From: Paenibacillus rigui
GTDB lineage: Bacteria > Bacillota > Bacilli > Paenibacillales > NBRC-103111
DNA: 64,000 bases
Assembly: GCF_002234615.1 (NCBI RefSeq)
Contig: NZ_NMQW01000020.1
Location: 87,888-151,887 of the forward strand
Direction of reading: 5' to 3'
Below are positions 25,412-35,744 of the stretch, piece by piece (position 1 is the first letter of the stretch; each line of letters opens with the position of its first letter). The notes under the pieces are model-generated. The model saw only the letters and a list, made by a program, of their open reading frames with translations. It made no database searches and was not told the origin of the DNA. A program made the translations under genes and the position numbers.

Positions 25412-26359
25412 ATGTCTAAACATACGATGCAGGGTACAGAGATGAAGCATCTGGTTCAGGATACATACGAGAAGGAACTGGACTTGTTTATGATTTCCAT
25501 GAAGACCAGTGGGATGACTGCTTCTACACAGCAGGCTTACCGGGACGATGTACAAAGCTTTTTGGCAACCGTCCATCCGAAAAAGGTGGAAATGATCGCT
25601 AGGCCGGATATTTTAAAGCATATCGCCGAAATGATGCAGAGAGGCGTCGGCGACCGGGCGCGCAACAGGTCCTTGGCTGCGATCCGGGCTTTTTACCGTG
25701 CGCTGATCGACATGCAGCTGCTGGATCGCAATCCCGCTTCCGAGGTTAAGAAATCCAAGGAAGAAAAAAACCGGATTCCCGTGTATTTGGAGGAATCGGA
25801 GCTGGAGCAATATATTCATGAAACGGATGGCAAGTACTATCATCGCAACCTGGCTATCCTGATGCTGATGGGCTATGCCGGGCTGAGGGTCGGCGAAGTG
25901 CATAGGTTGAATGTGGAGGATATTCATATGAACGGCCATTTGAATGTGCTGGGGAAGGGGCGCAAGTGGAGGGTCATCCCGCTTCAGGAGGAATTGCTGG
26001 AAGTGGTAAAGCAGGTAATGGAGCAGCGTATTTCTCCAAAGTCGAATAAAGAGAAGGCTCTATTCGTATCCCAATTCGGTCGAAGGCTATCCCGCCGCAT
26101 GATTCAGCATATTGCCAATCGGACCTTTGATAAAATGAAGCGAAACGCCCCGGACATGGCAATCCGCAAATTTTCCAGCCATAAGCTTCGCCATTCGTTC
26201 GGCACGAACCAGATCCGGAACGGGACGGATTTACGCACGCTCCAGGAGCTGCTTGGGCATAAAAGCATTGAAACGACGCAGATTTATACGCATGTTTCGA
26301 ATAAACAGCTCATTGAAGCGATGGGTCGCGTGAAGATTCCGATTCAAAGGCAAGTATAG
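25412..26359 (+). CDS. tyrosine recombinase, XerC/XerD-like
   Basis: A 315-residue integrase-family recombinase. The N-terminal SAM-like core-binding domain covers about 20-110 and the catalytic domain about 130-305. Catalytic residues are visible: R159 (GLRVGE), a lysine in GKGRKWR, HxxR in HKLRHSF, a histidine in LGHKS and the nucleophile Y292 in QIYTHV. The size matches Xer proteins rather than phage integrases, which carry an extra arm-binding domain. No phage genes are near. It could act on the dif-like repeats at 5.9-16.9 kb, but this is inference. The start follows AGGAGG. Confidence 0.85.
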   Translation: MSKHTMQGTEMKHLVQDTYEKELDLFMISMKTSGMTASTQQAYRDDVQSFLATVHPKKVEMIARPDILKHIAEMMQRGVGDRARNRSLAAIRAFYRALIDMQLLDRNPASEVKKSKEEKNRIPVYLEESELEQYIHETDGKYYHRNLAILMLMGYAGLRVGEVHRLNVEDIHMNGHLNVLGKGRKWRVIPLQEELLEVVKQVMEQRISPKSNKEKALFVSQFGRRLSRRMIQHIANRTFDKMKRNAPDMAIRKFSSHKLRHSFGTNQIRNGTDLRTLQELLGHKSIETTQIYTHVSNKQLIEAMGRVKIPIQRQV

Positions 26360-26422
26360 AGACCGTAAATTCTATTAATGTGGATAATAATTAATAAGAT
26401 TAATTATAAAATCCTGATTTCG

Positions 26423-26466
26423 GGACGATACGGGTGCGCGAAATGCCATTCGTGTCGTTTTTTGTC
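26423..26466 (+). terminator. probable terminator after the recombinase gene
   Basis: CGATACG and CGTGTCG pair (one G-T) around a long loop and are followed by six T's. A direct repeat of CCTGTTTTCG follows in the spacer before the amidase gene. Confidence 0.5.
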
Positions 26467-26590
26467 TCGGACAAATGACCTGTTTTCGACATGATAGATT
26501 AAGAGAATATGCCCTGTTTTCGTTAGAGGATTCCTGATATATTGATTGGGAGCCATTCCCATCCAGTAGATCGAAACAAGAGGTGACTCC

Positions 26591-27511
26591 ATGAAAGCAA
26601 GCATGATGCTTCTCTTCCTTCTTATTCTCGTGGTATCCGGCCTTCCGGGGCTCCCATCCCTGCAAGCTCACGCGGCAGAAACGAGACAGGCCCGGGTTTT
26701 GGCATCTTCATTGACAATTCGCTCCGATGCCAATCTGAATTCCCCCGTACTGGGCTCCTTGAAAAGGAACACCATTGTATCGGCTTCCGAAGAATCGTAT
26801 GGGTGGGTCAAAATTGCATCTGGCCGCACGACGGGTTGGGTGGCCGGTCATTATTTAGAAACATTAGGTACAGACACTGATACTCAGGACCGTCAGGCGC
26901 CCCTTCAGACAGACAAGAAGTCTGCGGACAAGCCAGCCAAGTCAGCCGCCTCCAAATCCGAAAGGCCTCTCGCAGGAAAAGTGATCGTCATTGATCCGGG
27001 GCACGGAGGATCGGACACCGGGGGGATCGGCAAAAAATATGGAACTTACGAGAAAACCGTCAATTTAGCCACTTCGCGTTATGTCATGGATAAACTAAAG
27101 GAGGAGGGAGCTCAAGTGATCTTAACCCGAATCGATGATCGTACCAATCTTGAGCTATCTACCCGGGTAAGGATAAGCGAATCCCAAAAGGCTGATGCCT
27201 TTGTAAGTATTCACTACAATGCTTCTCCAAAGCCTGTGAGCGGGACGTTGACCTTTTTTTATTCCAAGAGCAAGGATATGGGGCTAGCTTATAAAATTGA
27301 AGCGCAGCTTCGGAAAAATCTGGACTTAAAAAGCAACGGAATCTCGTACGGGGATTACCATGTGCTTCGCGAGAATAATAGACCTTCCGTCTTGGTAGAA
27401 TTGGGGTTTTTGACGAATGCGAGAGACGAATCATTGATTCGTACCGCAAATTATCAGATGAAAGCTGCCGCGGCTATCGTGGATGGACTCAAAGATTATT
27501 TTAAAGATTAA
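26591..27511 (+). CDS. N-acetylmuramoyl-L-alanine amidase (Amidase_3) with SH3 domain
   Basis: A 306-residue secreted peptidoglycan hydrolase. A Sec signal peptide (hydrophobic 5-25, cleavage after AHA) is followed by a bacterial SH3 domain at about 33-90, a charged Lys/Ser/Ala linker, and the zinc amidase domain at 125-303. Zinc ligands are H138 in IDPGHGG, a glutamate in GTYEKT and a histidine in SIHYNA; the catalytic glutamate is in VELGF. It cleaves the bond between muramic acid and L-alanine, as CwlC/CwlD-type enzymes do in cell separation or spore and mother-cell lysis. It begins behind AGAGGTG and has its own terminator. Confidence 0.92.
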   Translation: MKASMMLLFLLILVVSGLPGLPSLQAHAAETRQARVLASSLTIRSDANLNSPVLGSLKRNTIVSASEESYGWVKIASGRTTGWVAGHYLETLGTDTDTQDRQAPLQTDKKSADKPAKSAASKSERPLAGKVIVIDPGHGGSDTGGIGKKYGTYEKTVNLATSRYVMDKLKEEGAQVILTRIDDRTNLELSTRVRISESQKADAFVSIHYNASPKPVSGTLTFFYSKSKDMGLAYKIEAQLRKNLDLKSNGISYGDYHVLRENNRPSVLVELGFLTNARDESLIRTANYQMKAAAAIVDGLKDYFKD

Positions 27512-27532
27512 GCCGGTGTACATAGCGTCAAC

Positions 27533-27581
27533 AAAAATCCTTCTTCTGTTCTCCTAAGGGAACCGGAGGAAGGATTTTTTG
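27533..27581 (+). terminator. terminator after the amidase gene
   Basis: AAAAATCCTTC pairs with GAAGGATTTTTT at the base of a longer imperfect stem. Confidence 0.85.
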
Positions 27582-27651
27582 CCATTTTAGACAAAGGTCG
27601 CTTATGGATTGGCTTCCGCCGGTTAACGATGGGTTTCTTCCTTATGTCGAT

Positions 27652-27694
27652 AGTGACACATATCACTGTCTGCGCTTACGGATTATGGTGAAAT
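27652..27694 (+). promoter_or_regulatory. Fnr-type promoter of mobA
   Basis: AGTGACACATATCACT (27652-27667) keeps the GTGA-N6-TCAC core of a Crp/Fnr site. A weak -10, TGAAAT (27689-27694), follows after exactly 21 bp, the same layout as at pflB, hcp, adhE and hemerythrin 2. Confidence 0.55.
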
Positions 27695-27766
27695 GAATAC
27701 ATAACCACAAGCTTGATTTATAAGGGACACAGCTGAACGACAGAAACCAGAAAGGAAGGGATTTAT

Positions 27767-28393
27767 ATGATGTCCGGTCTGATTTTGGCAGGGGGACGAA
27801 ACCGGGGGATGAATGGGGTTCATAAAGCCTTTCTTGTTCTTGACCATGTCACGTTCATCGAACGGCAAATCAGTGAGATGAGAAAATGCTGCAGCGATAT
27901 AACTATCGTTACGAATGACCCGATGCCTTTTTTGAAAGCGGTAGATCGCGCAGTACGGGTCATTACGGACTATTTCCCCGGAGGCGGAGCGCTTAGCGGT
28001 ATGCATGCAGGTCTGACATTAGCAAAGCAAACAAATGTGTGGGTTGCTGATTGCGGCATGCCCTTTATATCAGCCAAAGCCGCGAAGCTGCTGTTGGATA
28101 GCAAGAAGGAAGGCTTGGATGCGGTCATTCCTTGGATAGAGGAGAGGGCTCATCCGCTACACGGTGTATACGATCGGAGCTGCGCGGCGGTCATTGGAAG
28201 CATGGTGGAGCAGGGTAAAGCCAGCTTCCCGGCCTTGTTGGAGCAATTGTCGTGGGTGAAGCTCCCGGAATCGGTCTTTGAGGAAAAAGGCATCGATAGC
28301 CGGTTTGTCAAGGCAATCAAAACAAAGGAGGACTATGAGGCGCTGCTCGCCTGGCATGAATCGTTGAAAATGAATTATATGAACGGCATGTAG
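27767..28393 (+). CDS. mobA: molybdenum cofactor guanylyltransferase
   Basis: A 208-residue nucleotidyltransferase that attaches GMP to molybdopterin to make the dinucleotide cofactor of DMSO-reductase-type enzymes such as nitrate reductase and formate dehydrogenase. The loop LAGGRNRGMNGVHKAF matches the LAGGxSxRMGxxK motif loosely, GGALSGMHAGL is the second nucleotide loop, and the aspartate of DCGMPF is the metal site. No other cofactor gene or molybdoenzyme is nearby. It lies under an Fnr-type site, consistent with anaerobic use. The start is the ATG pair at 27767 behind GAAAGGAAGGG. Confidence 0.8.
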   Translation: MMSGLILAGGRNRGMNGVHKAFLVLDHVTFIERQISEMRKCCSDITIVTNDPMPFLKAVDRAVRVITDYFPGGGALSGMHAGLTLAKQTNVWVADCGMPFISAKAAKLLLDSKKEGLDAVIPWIEERAHPLHGVYDRSCAAVIGSMVEQGKASFPALLEQLSWVKLPESVFEEKGIDSRFVKAIKTKEDYEALLAWHESLKMNYMNGM

Positions 28394-28436
28394 TGTGATG
28401 TGGATCATAGCAGCTGGCTTGTGAAAAAGGTAACAT
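28394..28436 (+). promoter_or_regulatory. Fnr-type promoter of pflB
   Basis: TGTGATGTGGATCATA (28394-28409) overlaps the end of mobA. TAACAT (28431-28436) lies 21 bp downstream, which places the Fnr site near -41.5. Confidence 0.75.
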
Positions 28437-28489
28437 GTGCTTGTGGAACCAATATATGCTTATCAACCACTTTCTGGAGGTGCTTACCT

Positions 28490-30760
28490 ATGGTTATGAA
28501 AGAATCGGATATTCGGAACAAGCCGGAGGTCACAGATGCCTGGCGTACATTTAAACCGGGTGCCTGGCAGAAACGAATCGACTTGAACTCATTTATTGAG
28601 CGTAATATTTCTCCGTATGAAGGGAATGAAGCTTTCCTGGCGGGACCAACGGAAGCGACGAAGGAGCTTTGGCAGCAGGTGAGCGCATTGCTTCGCGAAG
28701 AGAGAGAGAAAGGCGGCGTTCTAGATGTTGATGTAAACTCGGTGTCCACTATTAATTCTCATGGTCCCGGATACATCGATGCATCGAAGGAAGCCATTTT
28801 CGGATTGCAGACGGATGCGCCTTTGAAACGCTCCATTCAACCGTTCGGCGGAATCCGAATGGCCGTTGATGCTTGCGAGGCTTACGGCTACAAGCTGCCA
28901 CCCGACATGGAGCGGCTGTTTACGGAAATCCGCAAAACACATAACCAAGGTGTGTTTGACGCTTACACCACTGAAATGCGGTTAGCCCGTAAGGCCGGTA
29001 TTATTACCGGACTTCCCGATGCTTATGGCCGCGGGCGGATTATCGGGGACTACCGGCGGGTTGCTCTTTACGGAGTTAACCGTTTAATAGCGGATAAAAA
29101 GCGGGATCTTCTTCAGCTTGAAGTGGATTCCATGACCGAAGAGGTGATTCGCGCACGCGAGGAAGCCTCGGAGCAAATCCGCAGTCTCGAGGAATTGAAA
29201 CGGATGGCGTTATCGTACGGCTTTGATCTATCCGAACCGGCCGTCAATGCAAAGCAGGCGGTTCAATGGCTGTACTTCGCTTACCTCGCGGCGATCAAAG
29301 AGCAGAACGGCGCGGCGATGAGCTTGGGACGCGTTTCAAGCTTCCTAGATATTTATATTGAGCGTGACTTGGCTGAAGGAACCTTAACGGAGTCTGAAGC
29401 ACAGGAAATTATTGACCACTTTGTGATGAAGCTGCGGATCGTGAAGTTTTTGCGGACACCGGATTACAACGAGCTGTTCAGCGGAGATCCGACATGGGTG
29501 ACGGAATCGGTCGGCGGTATGGGATTGAATGGACAAACACGCGTTACGCGCAGCTCCATGCGGTTCCTGCATACGCTATACAACCTCGGTCCGGCACCGG
29601 AGCCGAATTTAACGATTCTTTGGTCTACGGCGCTGCCGGAGCCGTTCAAGAAATATTGTGCAAAGGTGTCCATTGAAACCAGCTCGATTCAATACGAGAA
29701 CGACGATTTGATGCGTCCTTACTTCGGTGATGATTACGGCATTGCCTGCTGCGTATCCGCGATGCGGATCGGAAAGCAGATGCAATTTTTCGGTGCCCGG
29801 GCCAACCTGGCCAAGGCCTTGTTATATGCGATTAACGGAGGCGTGGATGAGAAGCTGGGCATTCAGGTGGGGCCTCAGCTATCTCCGATCACTTCAGAGG
29901 TGCTGGATTATGCCGAGGTGAAGGGGAAATTCGAGCAAGTCCAGGATTGGCTCGCGCGTCTCTACATGAACACCCTCAACGTCATTCATTATATGCATGA
30001 TAAATACAGCTACGAGCGTATCGAGATGGCATTGCATGACCGCGACATTTTGCGTACGATGGCTTGCGGTATCGCCGGTTTGTCCGTCGTTGCCGATAGC
30101 TTGAGCGCCATTAAATACGCGAAAGTACGCCCGATCCGCAATGCGAAAGGGATTGCCGTCGACTTCGAGATCGAAGGAGAATACCCGCAGTACGGCAACA
30201 ACGATGACCTTGTCGATAGCTTGGCAGTGGAGCTTGCGGAATCGTTCATGAACAAGCTGCGCAAGCACAAAGCCTACCGGGGAGCGCTGCCGACGATGTC
30301 GGTTCTGACCATCACGTCCAATGTGGTCTACGGCAAAAAAACCGGCAGTACGCCGGACGGCCGTAAAGCCGGGGAGCCCTTCGCACCGGGAGCCAATCCG
30401 ATGCACGGCAGAGACCGCAAAGGCGCACTTGCATCGCTCGCATCGGTAGCGAAAATTCCATACGAGCACAGTCTGGATGGGATCTCCAACACCTTTACGA
30501 TGGTTCCGAAGGCGCTGGGCAAAGAACAGCAGGTAAGAATCAACAACCTCGTTTCCTTGCTGGACGGCTACTCGGTGAGCGGAGGACATCATCTGAACGT
30601 CAATGTGTTCGAGCGGGAGCAGTTGCTGGATGCAATGGAGCATCCGGAAAACTATCCTCAGCTGACGATTCGTGTATCGGGTTACGCTGTCAACTTTATC
30701 AAATTGACCCGGGAACAGCAGCTTGATGTGATCAACCGCACGTTCCACGGAGCCATCTAG
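28490..30760 (+). CDS. pflB: pyruvate formate-lyase
   Basis: A 756-residue glycyl-radical enzyme that converts pyruvate and CoA into acetyl-CoA and formate during anaerobic growth. The two adjacent active-site cysteines are in [12 protein letters not shown], and the glycyl-radical loop RVSGYAV is 23 residues from the C-terminus. Length matches Bacillus and E. coli PflB. The ATG at 28490 is chosen because GGAGG is nine bases upstream; an upstream in-frame ATG at 28400 falls inside the Fnr site. The activating enzyme is encoded immediately downstream and the operon starts at an Fnr-type promoter. Confidence 0.97.
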   Translation: MVMKESDIRNKPEVTDAWRTFKPGAWQKRIDLNSFIERNISPYEGNEAFLAGPTEATKELWQQVSALLREEREKGGVLDVDVNSVSTINSHGPGYIDASKEAIFGLQTDAPLKRSIQPFGGIRMAVDACEAYGYKLPPDMERLFTEIRKTHNQGVFDAYTTEMRLARKAGIITGLPDAYGRGRIIGDYRRVALYGVNRLIADKKRDLLQLEVDSMTEEVIRAREEASEQIRSLEELKRMALSYGFDLSEPAVNAKQAVQWLYFAYLAAIKEQNGAAMSLGRVSSFLDIYIERDLAEGTLTESEAQEIIDHFVMKLRIVKFLRTPDYNELFSGDPTWVTESVGGMGLNGQTRVTRSSMRFLHTLYNLGPAPEPNLTILWSTALPEPFKKYCAKVSIETSSIQYENDDLMRPYFGDDYGIACCVSAMRIGKQMQFFGARANLAKALLYAINGGVDEKLGIQVGPQLSPITSEVLDYAEVKGKFEQVQDWLARLYMNTLNVIHYMHDKYSYERIEMALHDRDILRTMACGIAGLSVVADSLSAIKYAKVRPIRNAKGIAVDFEIEGEYPQYGNNDDLVDSLAVELAESFMNKLRKHKAYRGALPTMSVLTITSNVVYGKKTGSTPDGRKAGEPFAPGANPMHGRDRKGALASLASVAKIPYEHSLDGISNTFTMVPKALGKEQQVRINNLVSLLDGYSVSGGHHLNVNVFEREQLLDAMEHPENYPQLTIRVSGYAVNFIKLTREQQLDVINRTFHGAI

Positions 30761-30790
30761 ACCGACACACAAGAGAGGGGCGTGGCCCGC

Positions 30791-31552
30791 ATGAAAGGCC
30801 GGATTCATTCATTAGAAACGTTCGGAACGGTGGACGGACCGGGCATCCGCTTCGTTCTGTTTATGCAGGGCTGCGCGCTGCAATGCCAATTTTGCCATAA
30901 CCCCGATACATGGGATACAGCTGGAGGAAAGCAGGTCACAGTAGACGAGATCGTCAAGGAGCTGGAGCCTTATCTCGAATATTACCGCAGATCCGGAGGC
31001 GGGATCACGGTCACAGGCGGGGAGCCCACCCTTCAAGCAGGCTTCGTAGCCCAGCTGTTCCAGGAATGCAAGCGGCGCTATGGGCTGCATACGACGCTGG
31101 ACACCTCCGGGTTTTGCGACCCGGAGCATGTGGCTGAGCTCATCGACGCCACCGATCTTGTATTGCTGGACTTGAAGCAGATGAACAATGCAAAGCATGA
31201 AGCATTAACCAGCCAGCCTAACGAGCGGATTCACCGCTTTGCGAACGAATTGTCTGAGCTTGGAAAGCCGGTCTGGATACGCCATGTGCTGATTCCTGGC
31301 CTGACGGACAGCTTTGAAGATTTATATGCGCTGGGAGCCTTCATAGGCAAGCTGCAGAATGTGCAAAAGGTAGAGCTGCTGCCATATCACCGCATGGGGG
31401 TTTACAAATGGCAGCAGCTGAATAAAAAGTACCCGTTGGAGGGAGTGCCTGTACCGTCCGAGCACGAGGTGGAACGAGCCTGGACCATCGTGCAAACGGG
31501 TATAGCCGCTTCTTCCCGCGGCCGTGATATCCGCATAAATCAATCGAATTAA
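30791..31552 (+). CDS. pflA: pyruvate formate-lyase activating enzyme
   Basis: A 253-residue radical-SAM enzyme that abstracts hydrogen from the PflB glycine. The 4Fe-4S motif CxxxCxxC reads CALQCQFC and is followed by HNPDTW, both specific for PflA. TGGEP is the SAM-binding GGE motif. The ATG at 30791 lies ten bases after GAGAGGGG; a GTG at 30782 is too close to that site. It is 30 bp from pflB and 1 bp (in the annotated long frame) from the hemerythrin gene, so the three form an operon. Confidence 0.95.
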   Translation: MKGRIHSLETFGTVDGPGIRFVLFMQGCALQCQFCHNPDTWDTAGGKQVTVDEIVKELEPYLEYYRRSGGGITVTGGEPTLQAGFVAQLFQECKRRYGLHTTLDTSGFCDPEHVAELIDATDLVLLDLKQMNNAKHEALTSQPNERIHRFANELSELGKPVWIRHVLIPGLTDSFEDLYALGAFIGKLQNVQKVELLPYHRMGVYKWQQLNKKYPLEGVPVPSEHEVERAWTIVQTGIAASSRGRDIRINQSN

Positions 31553-31577
31553 CGTGAGTCAGGAGTTGAAGAGATCA

Positions 31578-32108
31578 ATGGACGACATAAACTCAAAACA
31601 AGCTCAAGCTGCGAATCTCATCCGTGCCTTCCATCGTTTAAAGAGTGAGCACCACTGTTTATATGACGCAATCCATCAAGTCGAGGCCAGGGCTAAGAGC
31701 TTGAATAAGATGACGCAGTTAACGGAATATCTCGGTCAGCTGTCCGAGCTCCGCACAGAAGCGTTAAGCCTGACACGGAAGCTCGAGCATCATGCCCATT
31801 GGGAAGATAACGAGCTGTTCCCTCAGCTATCCGTTTATTTCCAGCTGCCGGATCGGCCGGATGTCACCACTTCACTCTGGATGCTGGAGCATGAGCATGA
31901 ACTGGCTGACCTGTTCTTCGGGTATTTCCTGAACGAAGCGGACGCCTGCCTCACCCAGCAAAAACGCGCTTCCTGCTCAAGCTTGACCGACCAGCTGCTG
32001 CAGGCTTGCCGCTTGGTGAAAGAGCATCTTCAGACCGAGGAAGAGACCGTGCTCCCTTTGGAGGCCGAGCTCTTGACGAGGACAGACCAGGGTGTGGCAT
32101 TACAATGA
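31578..32108 (+). CDS. hemerythrin-domain protein 1
   Basis: A 176-residue four-helix protein with the hemerythrin iron ligands: a His in the first helix (SEHHCLYD), HHAHWEDNE (HxxxE), HEHELAD and KEHLQTEEE in the fourth helix. Such proteins carry a di-iron site that binds O2 or NO, or repair iron-sulphur clusters. It is the third gene of the pfl operon, so it may protect or sense oxygen around the oxygen-sensitive glycyl radical. The ATG at 31578 follows AGGAG at long spacing. A related protein is encoded at 35835. Confidence 0.8.
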   Translation: MDDINSKQAQAANLIRAFHRLKSEHHCLYDAIHQVEARAKSLNKMTQLTEYLGQLSELRTEALSLTRKLEHHAHWEDNELFPQLSVYFQLPDRPDVTTSLWMLEHEHELADLFFGYFLNEADACLTQQKRASCSSLTDQLLQACRLVKEHLQTEEETVLPLEAELLTRTDQGVALQ

Positions 32109-32123
32109 TCGGTGTCATCTGAT

Positions 32124-32178
32124 TGGAAAAGGCTTGGTATCCGGTTGCTGCTTTCATCCATGGATACTGGGCTTTTTT
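32124..32178 (+). terminator. terminator after the pfl operon
   Basis: AAGGCTTGGTATCC pairs with GGATACTGGGCTTT (several G-T pairs) and is followed by six T's. Confidence 0.65.
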
Positions 32179-32325
32179 CGTACGTTGATCAGGCTATTTG
32201 CGGTTTCGATCACACCGGCGTAGGGAGTTTCCCCCTCCAAAGATCAGTGTAACTCCCGATAGTAAAAAAAACCAATTCATCCTATGATGAATATAACGAA
32301 ATTGATTTTGAAGGGGGACGCGGAC

Positions 32326-33036
32326 ATGGCGGCTGCGGTTCAAGTATCAGGCGGGATATTGAATATTATTTCTATGGAAAGCTTCGAAAAGCTGCAAAGC
32401 ATCATGTATATAAAGCATGCGGAAAAAGGATCTTATTTATTTTGGGAGGGGGATGCGGCTGACAAACTGTACTACATCATGAGCGGAAGAGTTCGGACGA
32501 CCAAATCCTCGGACAGCGGAAGAAGTCTGACGATGTATCTCCATCAAAAGGGGGATTTGATCGGGCAGATGGATCCGTTTCAGGATTCTGTCCATACGTT
32601 CAGTGCGGAAGTTTCGGAGGACTGTAAAATCGGCATCATCCAACGCAAAGATCTGGAAGCCCTGCTCTGGCAGCATGGCGACCTGGCCGTTGAATTTATG
32701 AAGTGGATGGGGCTTATGCACCGTCTGACGCAAACCAAATTTCGGGATTTAATGATGTACGGCAAACCGGGAGCGCTCTGCTCGCTGATTATTCGCCTTT
32801 GCAATTCGTACGGTCAGGTTAAAGAGGGGCATACGTATGTCGATCTCAAAATAAACAATTCCGAAATGGCGGATATGATCGGAGCCACAAGGGAAAGTGT
32901 CAACCGGATGCTTAGCGACTTAAGGAAGGATGACATTATCGACTATCAGGACGGCCATATTGTCGTGAAGGATTTGAATTATTTGCGGGATATTTGCCAT
33001 TGTGAAAATTGTCCGAAGGAAATTTGCCGGATGTAG
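32326..33036 (+). CDS. fnr: anaerobic regulator Fnr (Bacillus type)
   Basis: A 236-residue Crp/Fnr protein: cyclic-nucleotide-like sensor barrel at about 20-130, dimer helix, then a winged HTH ([20 protein letters not shown]). Cysteines at 224, 226, 229 and 234 ([11 protein letters not shown]) match the C-terminal cluster cysteines C227, C230 and C235 of B. subtilis Fnr, which bind an oxygen-labile 4Fe-4S cluster; enteric Fnr has them at the N-terminus. The glutamate-arginine pair in TRESVNR fits recognition of TGTGA half-sites, which occur at five promoters here. The ATG at 32326 follows AAGGGGG and gives the expected length. No Fnr box was found at its own promoter. Confidence 0.92.
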   Translation: MAAAVQVSGGILNIISMESFEKLQSIMYIKHAEKGSYLFWEGDAADKLYYIMSGRVRTTKSSDSGRSLTMYLHQKGDLIGQMDPFQDSVHTFSAEVSEDCKIGIIQRKDLEALLWQHGDLAVEFMKWMGLMHRLTQTKFRDLMMYGKPGALCSLIIRLCNSYGQVKEGHTYVDLKINNSEMADMIGATRESVNRMLSDLRKDDIIDYQDGHIVVKDLNYLRDICHCENCPKEICRM

Positions 33037-33083
33037 CTGTCCGGCTTCGCTTTAATGTACATTGTCAGCGTGGGGGTTATGAA

Positions 33084-34355
33084 ATGTCGTTAGGTTTAAT
33101 TAAGAAAATGGTCATCGGCGTAACGGGTGTATCGGCAATAACTTATGGCACCAGTGCCTTTTTCATTTTTGTCCTCAAGGATACCTTCGCGGGCTTCCTG
33201 CCGGACTGGTTGTTTATTACGGTTACGCTGGGTATGGGGATCTTCTGGACGGGATTGCTTGGTTGGCTTATGGCACGCTGGATCGTGAAGCCGCTGCTGC
33301 TGATTACGGCGGTTGCGAATGAAGCTGCCGCCGGCAATTTGAAGCTGGCGATTTCCGAGCACCGTTCCAAGGATGAACTCGGCATTTTGAACAAATCGTT
33401 TCGATTTATGGTGGAGCAGCTGAAGAAAATCATACAGGACATTACCCAGAATGCAGCCGCGGCGAGCCAAAGCTCTGCCGCTCTAAGCGATGCGATCTTT
33501 CAGGCAACGAATCAAGCGGAGCGGATTTCTATGCTGGCAGGACAGATAGCCTCGGGCGCGGAACGTCAGAAGGCCGAGTCGCTGGAAGCCTTCCAGGCGA
33601 TGGAGCAAGTCACACAGGCCGCGACGGAGGTAAGCGAACAGGCGGAACAAACCCGTTCGAGCTCCTCGCAAATGGTCAGAACCATTGAGGAAAGCAGTCA
33701 AATTGTCCGCTCCTTGGTACATAACATGCTCAAATTATCCGAGTCGGGCGGGGAGACCATCGAGGTCGCAGCCCAGCTGGAGGCTTTTGCAAAGGAAATT
33801 GGGACGGTTACCCAGTTGGTAGGTGAAATTGCCGCTCAAACGCATCTGCTTGCGTTGAATGCCAGCATCGAAGCGGCCAGAGCAGGTGAAGAGGGGCGCG
33901 GGTTCTCTGTTGTCGCCCTGGAAATCCGAAAGCTGGCCGAGCAAAGCTCGAGATCCGTACAGGACATCGATCAGCTCATTGGGCAGGTTCAAGGAAAAGT
34001 GGCTGATGTGGTAGAACGGCTGATGCAGCAAGGAGAGGTCATGCACCGCGAGGCGTCCAAGGGGGAGCAGACGGAACAAGCTCTTCAAGCGATAAGCAGC
34101 AGCGCTCGTGAGACGGAAGGGGCGGTCTGGCGAATCGTTCAAACCATTGAGCAGCAAACAGAGATTATTCAGCAGGCCGAACAGAAGCAGCGGATTATTG
34201 ATAACATTTCGCACGATATTTTACAATCTGCACGTCAGGCAGCTGATTCAACGCAGGAGCAAAGTGCTGTCATGCAGGAGATCGCATCCTCCTCCGAAAT
34301 GCTGCAGCATCAGTCCGATGTATTGATGGAGAAGACGACCGTATTTCGTACGTAA
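33084..34355 (+). CDS. methyl-accepting chemotaxis protein, short sensor
   Basis: A 423-residue chemoreceptor. Two transmembrane helices (about 5-30 and 35-60) are separated by a loop of only some ten residues, so there is no real extracellular ligand domain. A HAMP domain and the cytoplasmic coiled coil follow, with the hairpin tip [20 protein letters not shown] and [10 protein letters not shown]. It probably senses an intracellular or membrane state such as redox or proton motive force. It lies 47 bp after fnr, suggesting a role in oxygen- or energy-directed taxis. Start follows GGGGG. Confidence 0.88.
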   Translation: MSLGLIKKMVIGVTGVSAITYGTSAFFIFVLKDTFAGFLPDWLFITVTLGMGIFWTGLLGWLMARWIVKPLLLITAVANEAAAGNLKLAISEHRSKDELGILNKSFRFMVEQLKKIIQDITQNAAAASQSSAALSDAIFQATNQAERISMLAGQIASGAERQKAESLEAFQAMEQVTQAATEVSEQAEQTRSSSSQMVRTIEESSQIVRSLVHNMLKLSESGGETIEVAAQLEAFAKEIGTVTQLVGEIAAQTHLLALNASIEAARAGEEGRGFSVVALEIRKLAEQSSRSVQDIDQLIGQVQGKVADVVERLMQQGEVMHREASKGEQTEQALQAISSSARETEGAVWRIVQTIEQQTEIIQQAEQKQRIIDNISHDILQSARQAADSTQEQSAVMQEIASSSEMLQHQSDVLMEKTTVFRT

Positions 34356-34404
34356 TGGAATTTATAGTGAATAGCGAAGGCTAACCAAATCAGGAGGTGT
34401 CGTT

Positions 34405-35682
34405 ATGCAATTTGAGCTTGTACATCCTGCCGATCAAATCTTGATGATCATGGAACGAATTTATGGGTATGGCATGACCACGACTTCCGGAGGGAATCTC
34501 TCTATTTTGGACGAGAACGGAGATATTTGGATCACGCCTGCCGGAGTCGATAAGGGGTCGCTAAACCGGAACGATATGGTTTGCGTCAAGCCGGACGGGC
34601 AAATTATAGGCAATCACAAGCCATCGAGCGAATACCCTTTCCACGAGCTGATTTATCGAAAACGACCGGACATCAAGGCTGTAGTTCATGCCCATCCGCC
34701 TGCGCTTGTAGCCTTCAGCATTGTAAGAAAAATACCGAATCTGCACTTGCTTCCAAATGATCATCTCATCTGCGGCGAAGTGGGAATGGCGGAATATGCG
34801 CTCCCTGGCAGTACACAGCTGGGTGAAAATATTGCGTCCGTATTCGAGCAGGGCGCGACAACGGTCATGCTGGAAAACCATGGGGTAGTTATCGGGGGAA
34901 CCGATTTATTCGAAGCCTTCAAAGCATTCGAAACGCTTGAGTTTTGTGCGAGGCTGGAAATCAAAGCGAAGCGAATCGGCCATCCGGTATCGCTCACTCC
35001 GGAGAGGCTCACCGCGAAGCCCAATGCCCTGATGGACGAGTTCATTCCAGAAGGGTACAGCACGAAGGAGAGAGGCATCCGGGCGGAGATGTGCAAATTC
35101 ATCCAGCGGGCTTATGACCAGAAGCTGTTTACGAGCACCCAAGGCACGTTCTCCCAAAGAATCGATAAGGACTCTTTCGTAATTACCCCATTTGATAAGG
35201 ACCGGAAATATATATCGCCGGAGGATCTGGTCCGGATCGAGCATGGTCGTAAGGAAGCGGGCAAGACACCGAGCCGTTCTGTCCGCTTGCACGAATTCAT
35301 CTATGCCAAGCAGCCGCATGTCGAATCCATTATTATTGCCCACCCACCCAACATTATGGCGTTTGCGGTGACCGAATGCTCGTTTGATTCCAAAACGATT
35401 CCGGAAAGCTATATTTTATTAAGAAATATACCGAAGCTGCCTTATGGTGCAGCCGTTCTGACACCGGAAACAACAGCCGAAGGATTTACCAAAGAGACAC
35501 CTATCGCCATTGTGGAGAACGATTGTGTGATTGCTACAGGCAACAGCCTGCTAAACGCCTTTGACCGGCTGGAGGTAGCGGAATATAGCGCCAAGGCCGT
35601 AATTTCCACCAGATCGCTGGGGGATATTGTTTCGATGGATGCAACGAAGATTAAGGAAATTGATGTCGCCTTTAAGCTGTAG
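34405..35682 (+). CDS. tandem class II aldolase/adducin-domain protein
   Basis: A 425-residue protein made of two class II aldolase/adducin folds. The first (1-205) keeps the zinc histidines in HAHPP plus a later His, though the usual HNHG is ENHG here, and has TSGGNLS as phosphate loop. The second (about 220-425) keeps IIAHPPNIMAF and TQGTFSQRI but lacks the second histidine of HAHP and is probably non-catalytic or differently tuned. Class II aldolases cleave fuculose/rhamnulose phosphates or related sugars; the substrate here is open. It sits within the anaerobic cluster, after the chemoreceptor gene, behind AGGAGGTG. Confidence 0.8.
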   Translation: MQFELVHPADQILMIMERIYGYGMTTTSGGNLSILDENGDIWITPAGVDKGSLNRNDMVCVKPDGQIIGNHKPSSEYPFHELIYRKRPDIKAVVHAHPPALVAFSIVRKIPNLHLLPNDHLICGEVGMAEYALPGSTQLGENIASVFEQGATTVMLENHGVVIGGTDLFEAFKAFETLEFCARLEIKAKRIGHPVSLTPERLTAKPNALMDEFIPEGYSTKERGIRAEMCKFIQRAYDQKLFTSTQGTFSQRIDKDSFVITPFDKDRKYISPEDLVRIEHGRKEAGKTPSRSVRLHEFIYAKQPHVESIIIAHPPNIMAFAVTECSFDSKTIPESYILLRNIPKLPYGAAVLTPETTAEGFTKETPIAIVENDCVIATGNSLLNAFDRLEVAEYSAKAVISTRSLGDIVSMDATKIKEIDVAFKL

Positions 35683-35701
35683 CAGAAGGGAATAGTGAAG
35701 A

Positions 35702-35738
35702 GCGGGACGACTCTGGAAGGAGCGTCTCGTTTTTTTTC
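35702..35738 (+). terminator. terminator after the aldolase gene
   Basis: CGGGACG pairs with CGTCTCG (G-T pair) around a loop and is followed by eight T's. Confidence 0.8.
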
Positions 35739-35744
35739 TTCGAT

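Noticed and set aside
29894..30808. 304-codon open frame antisense to pflB
   Set aside because: It lies entirely opposite a highly conserved gene, has no ribosome site and an atypical His/Cys-rich composition; it is a by-product of pflB codon usage.
32191..32230. Fnr box in front of fnr
   Set aside because: TGCGGTTTCGATCACA has only one good half and no -10 hexamer at 21 bp.
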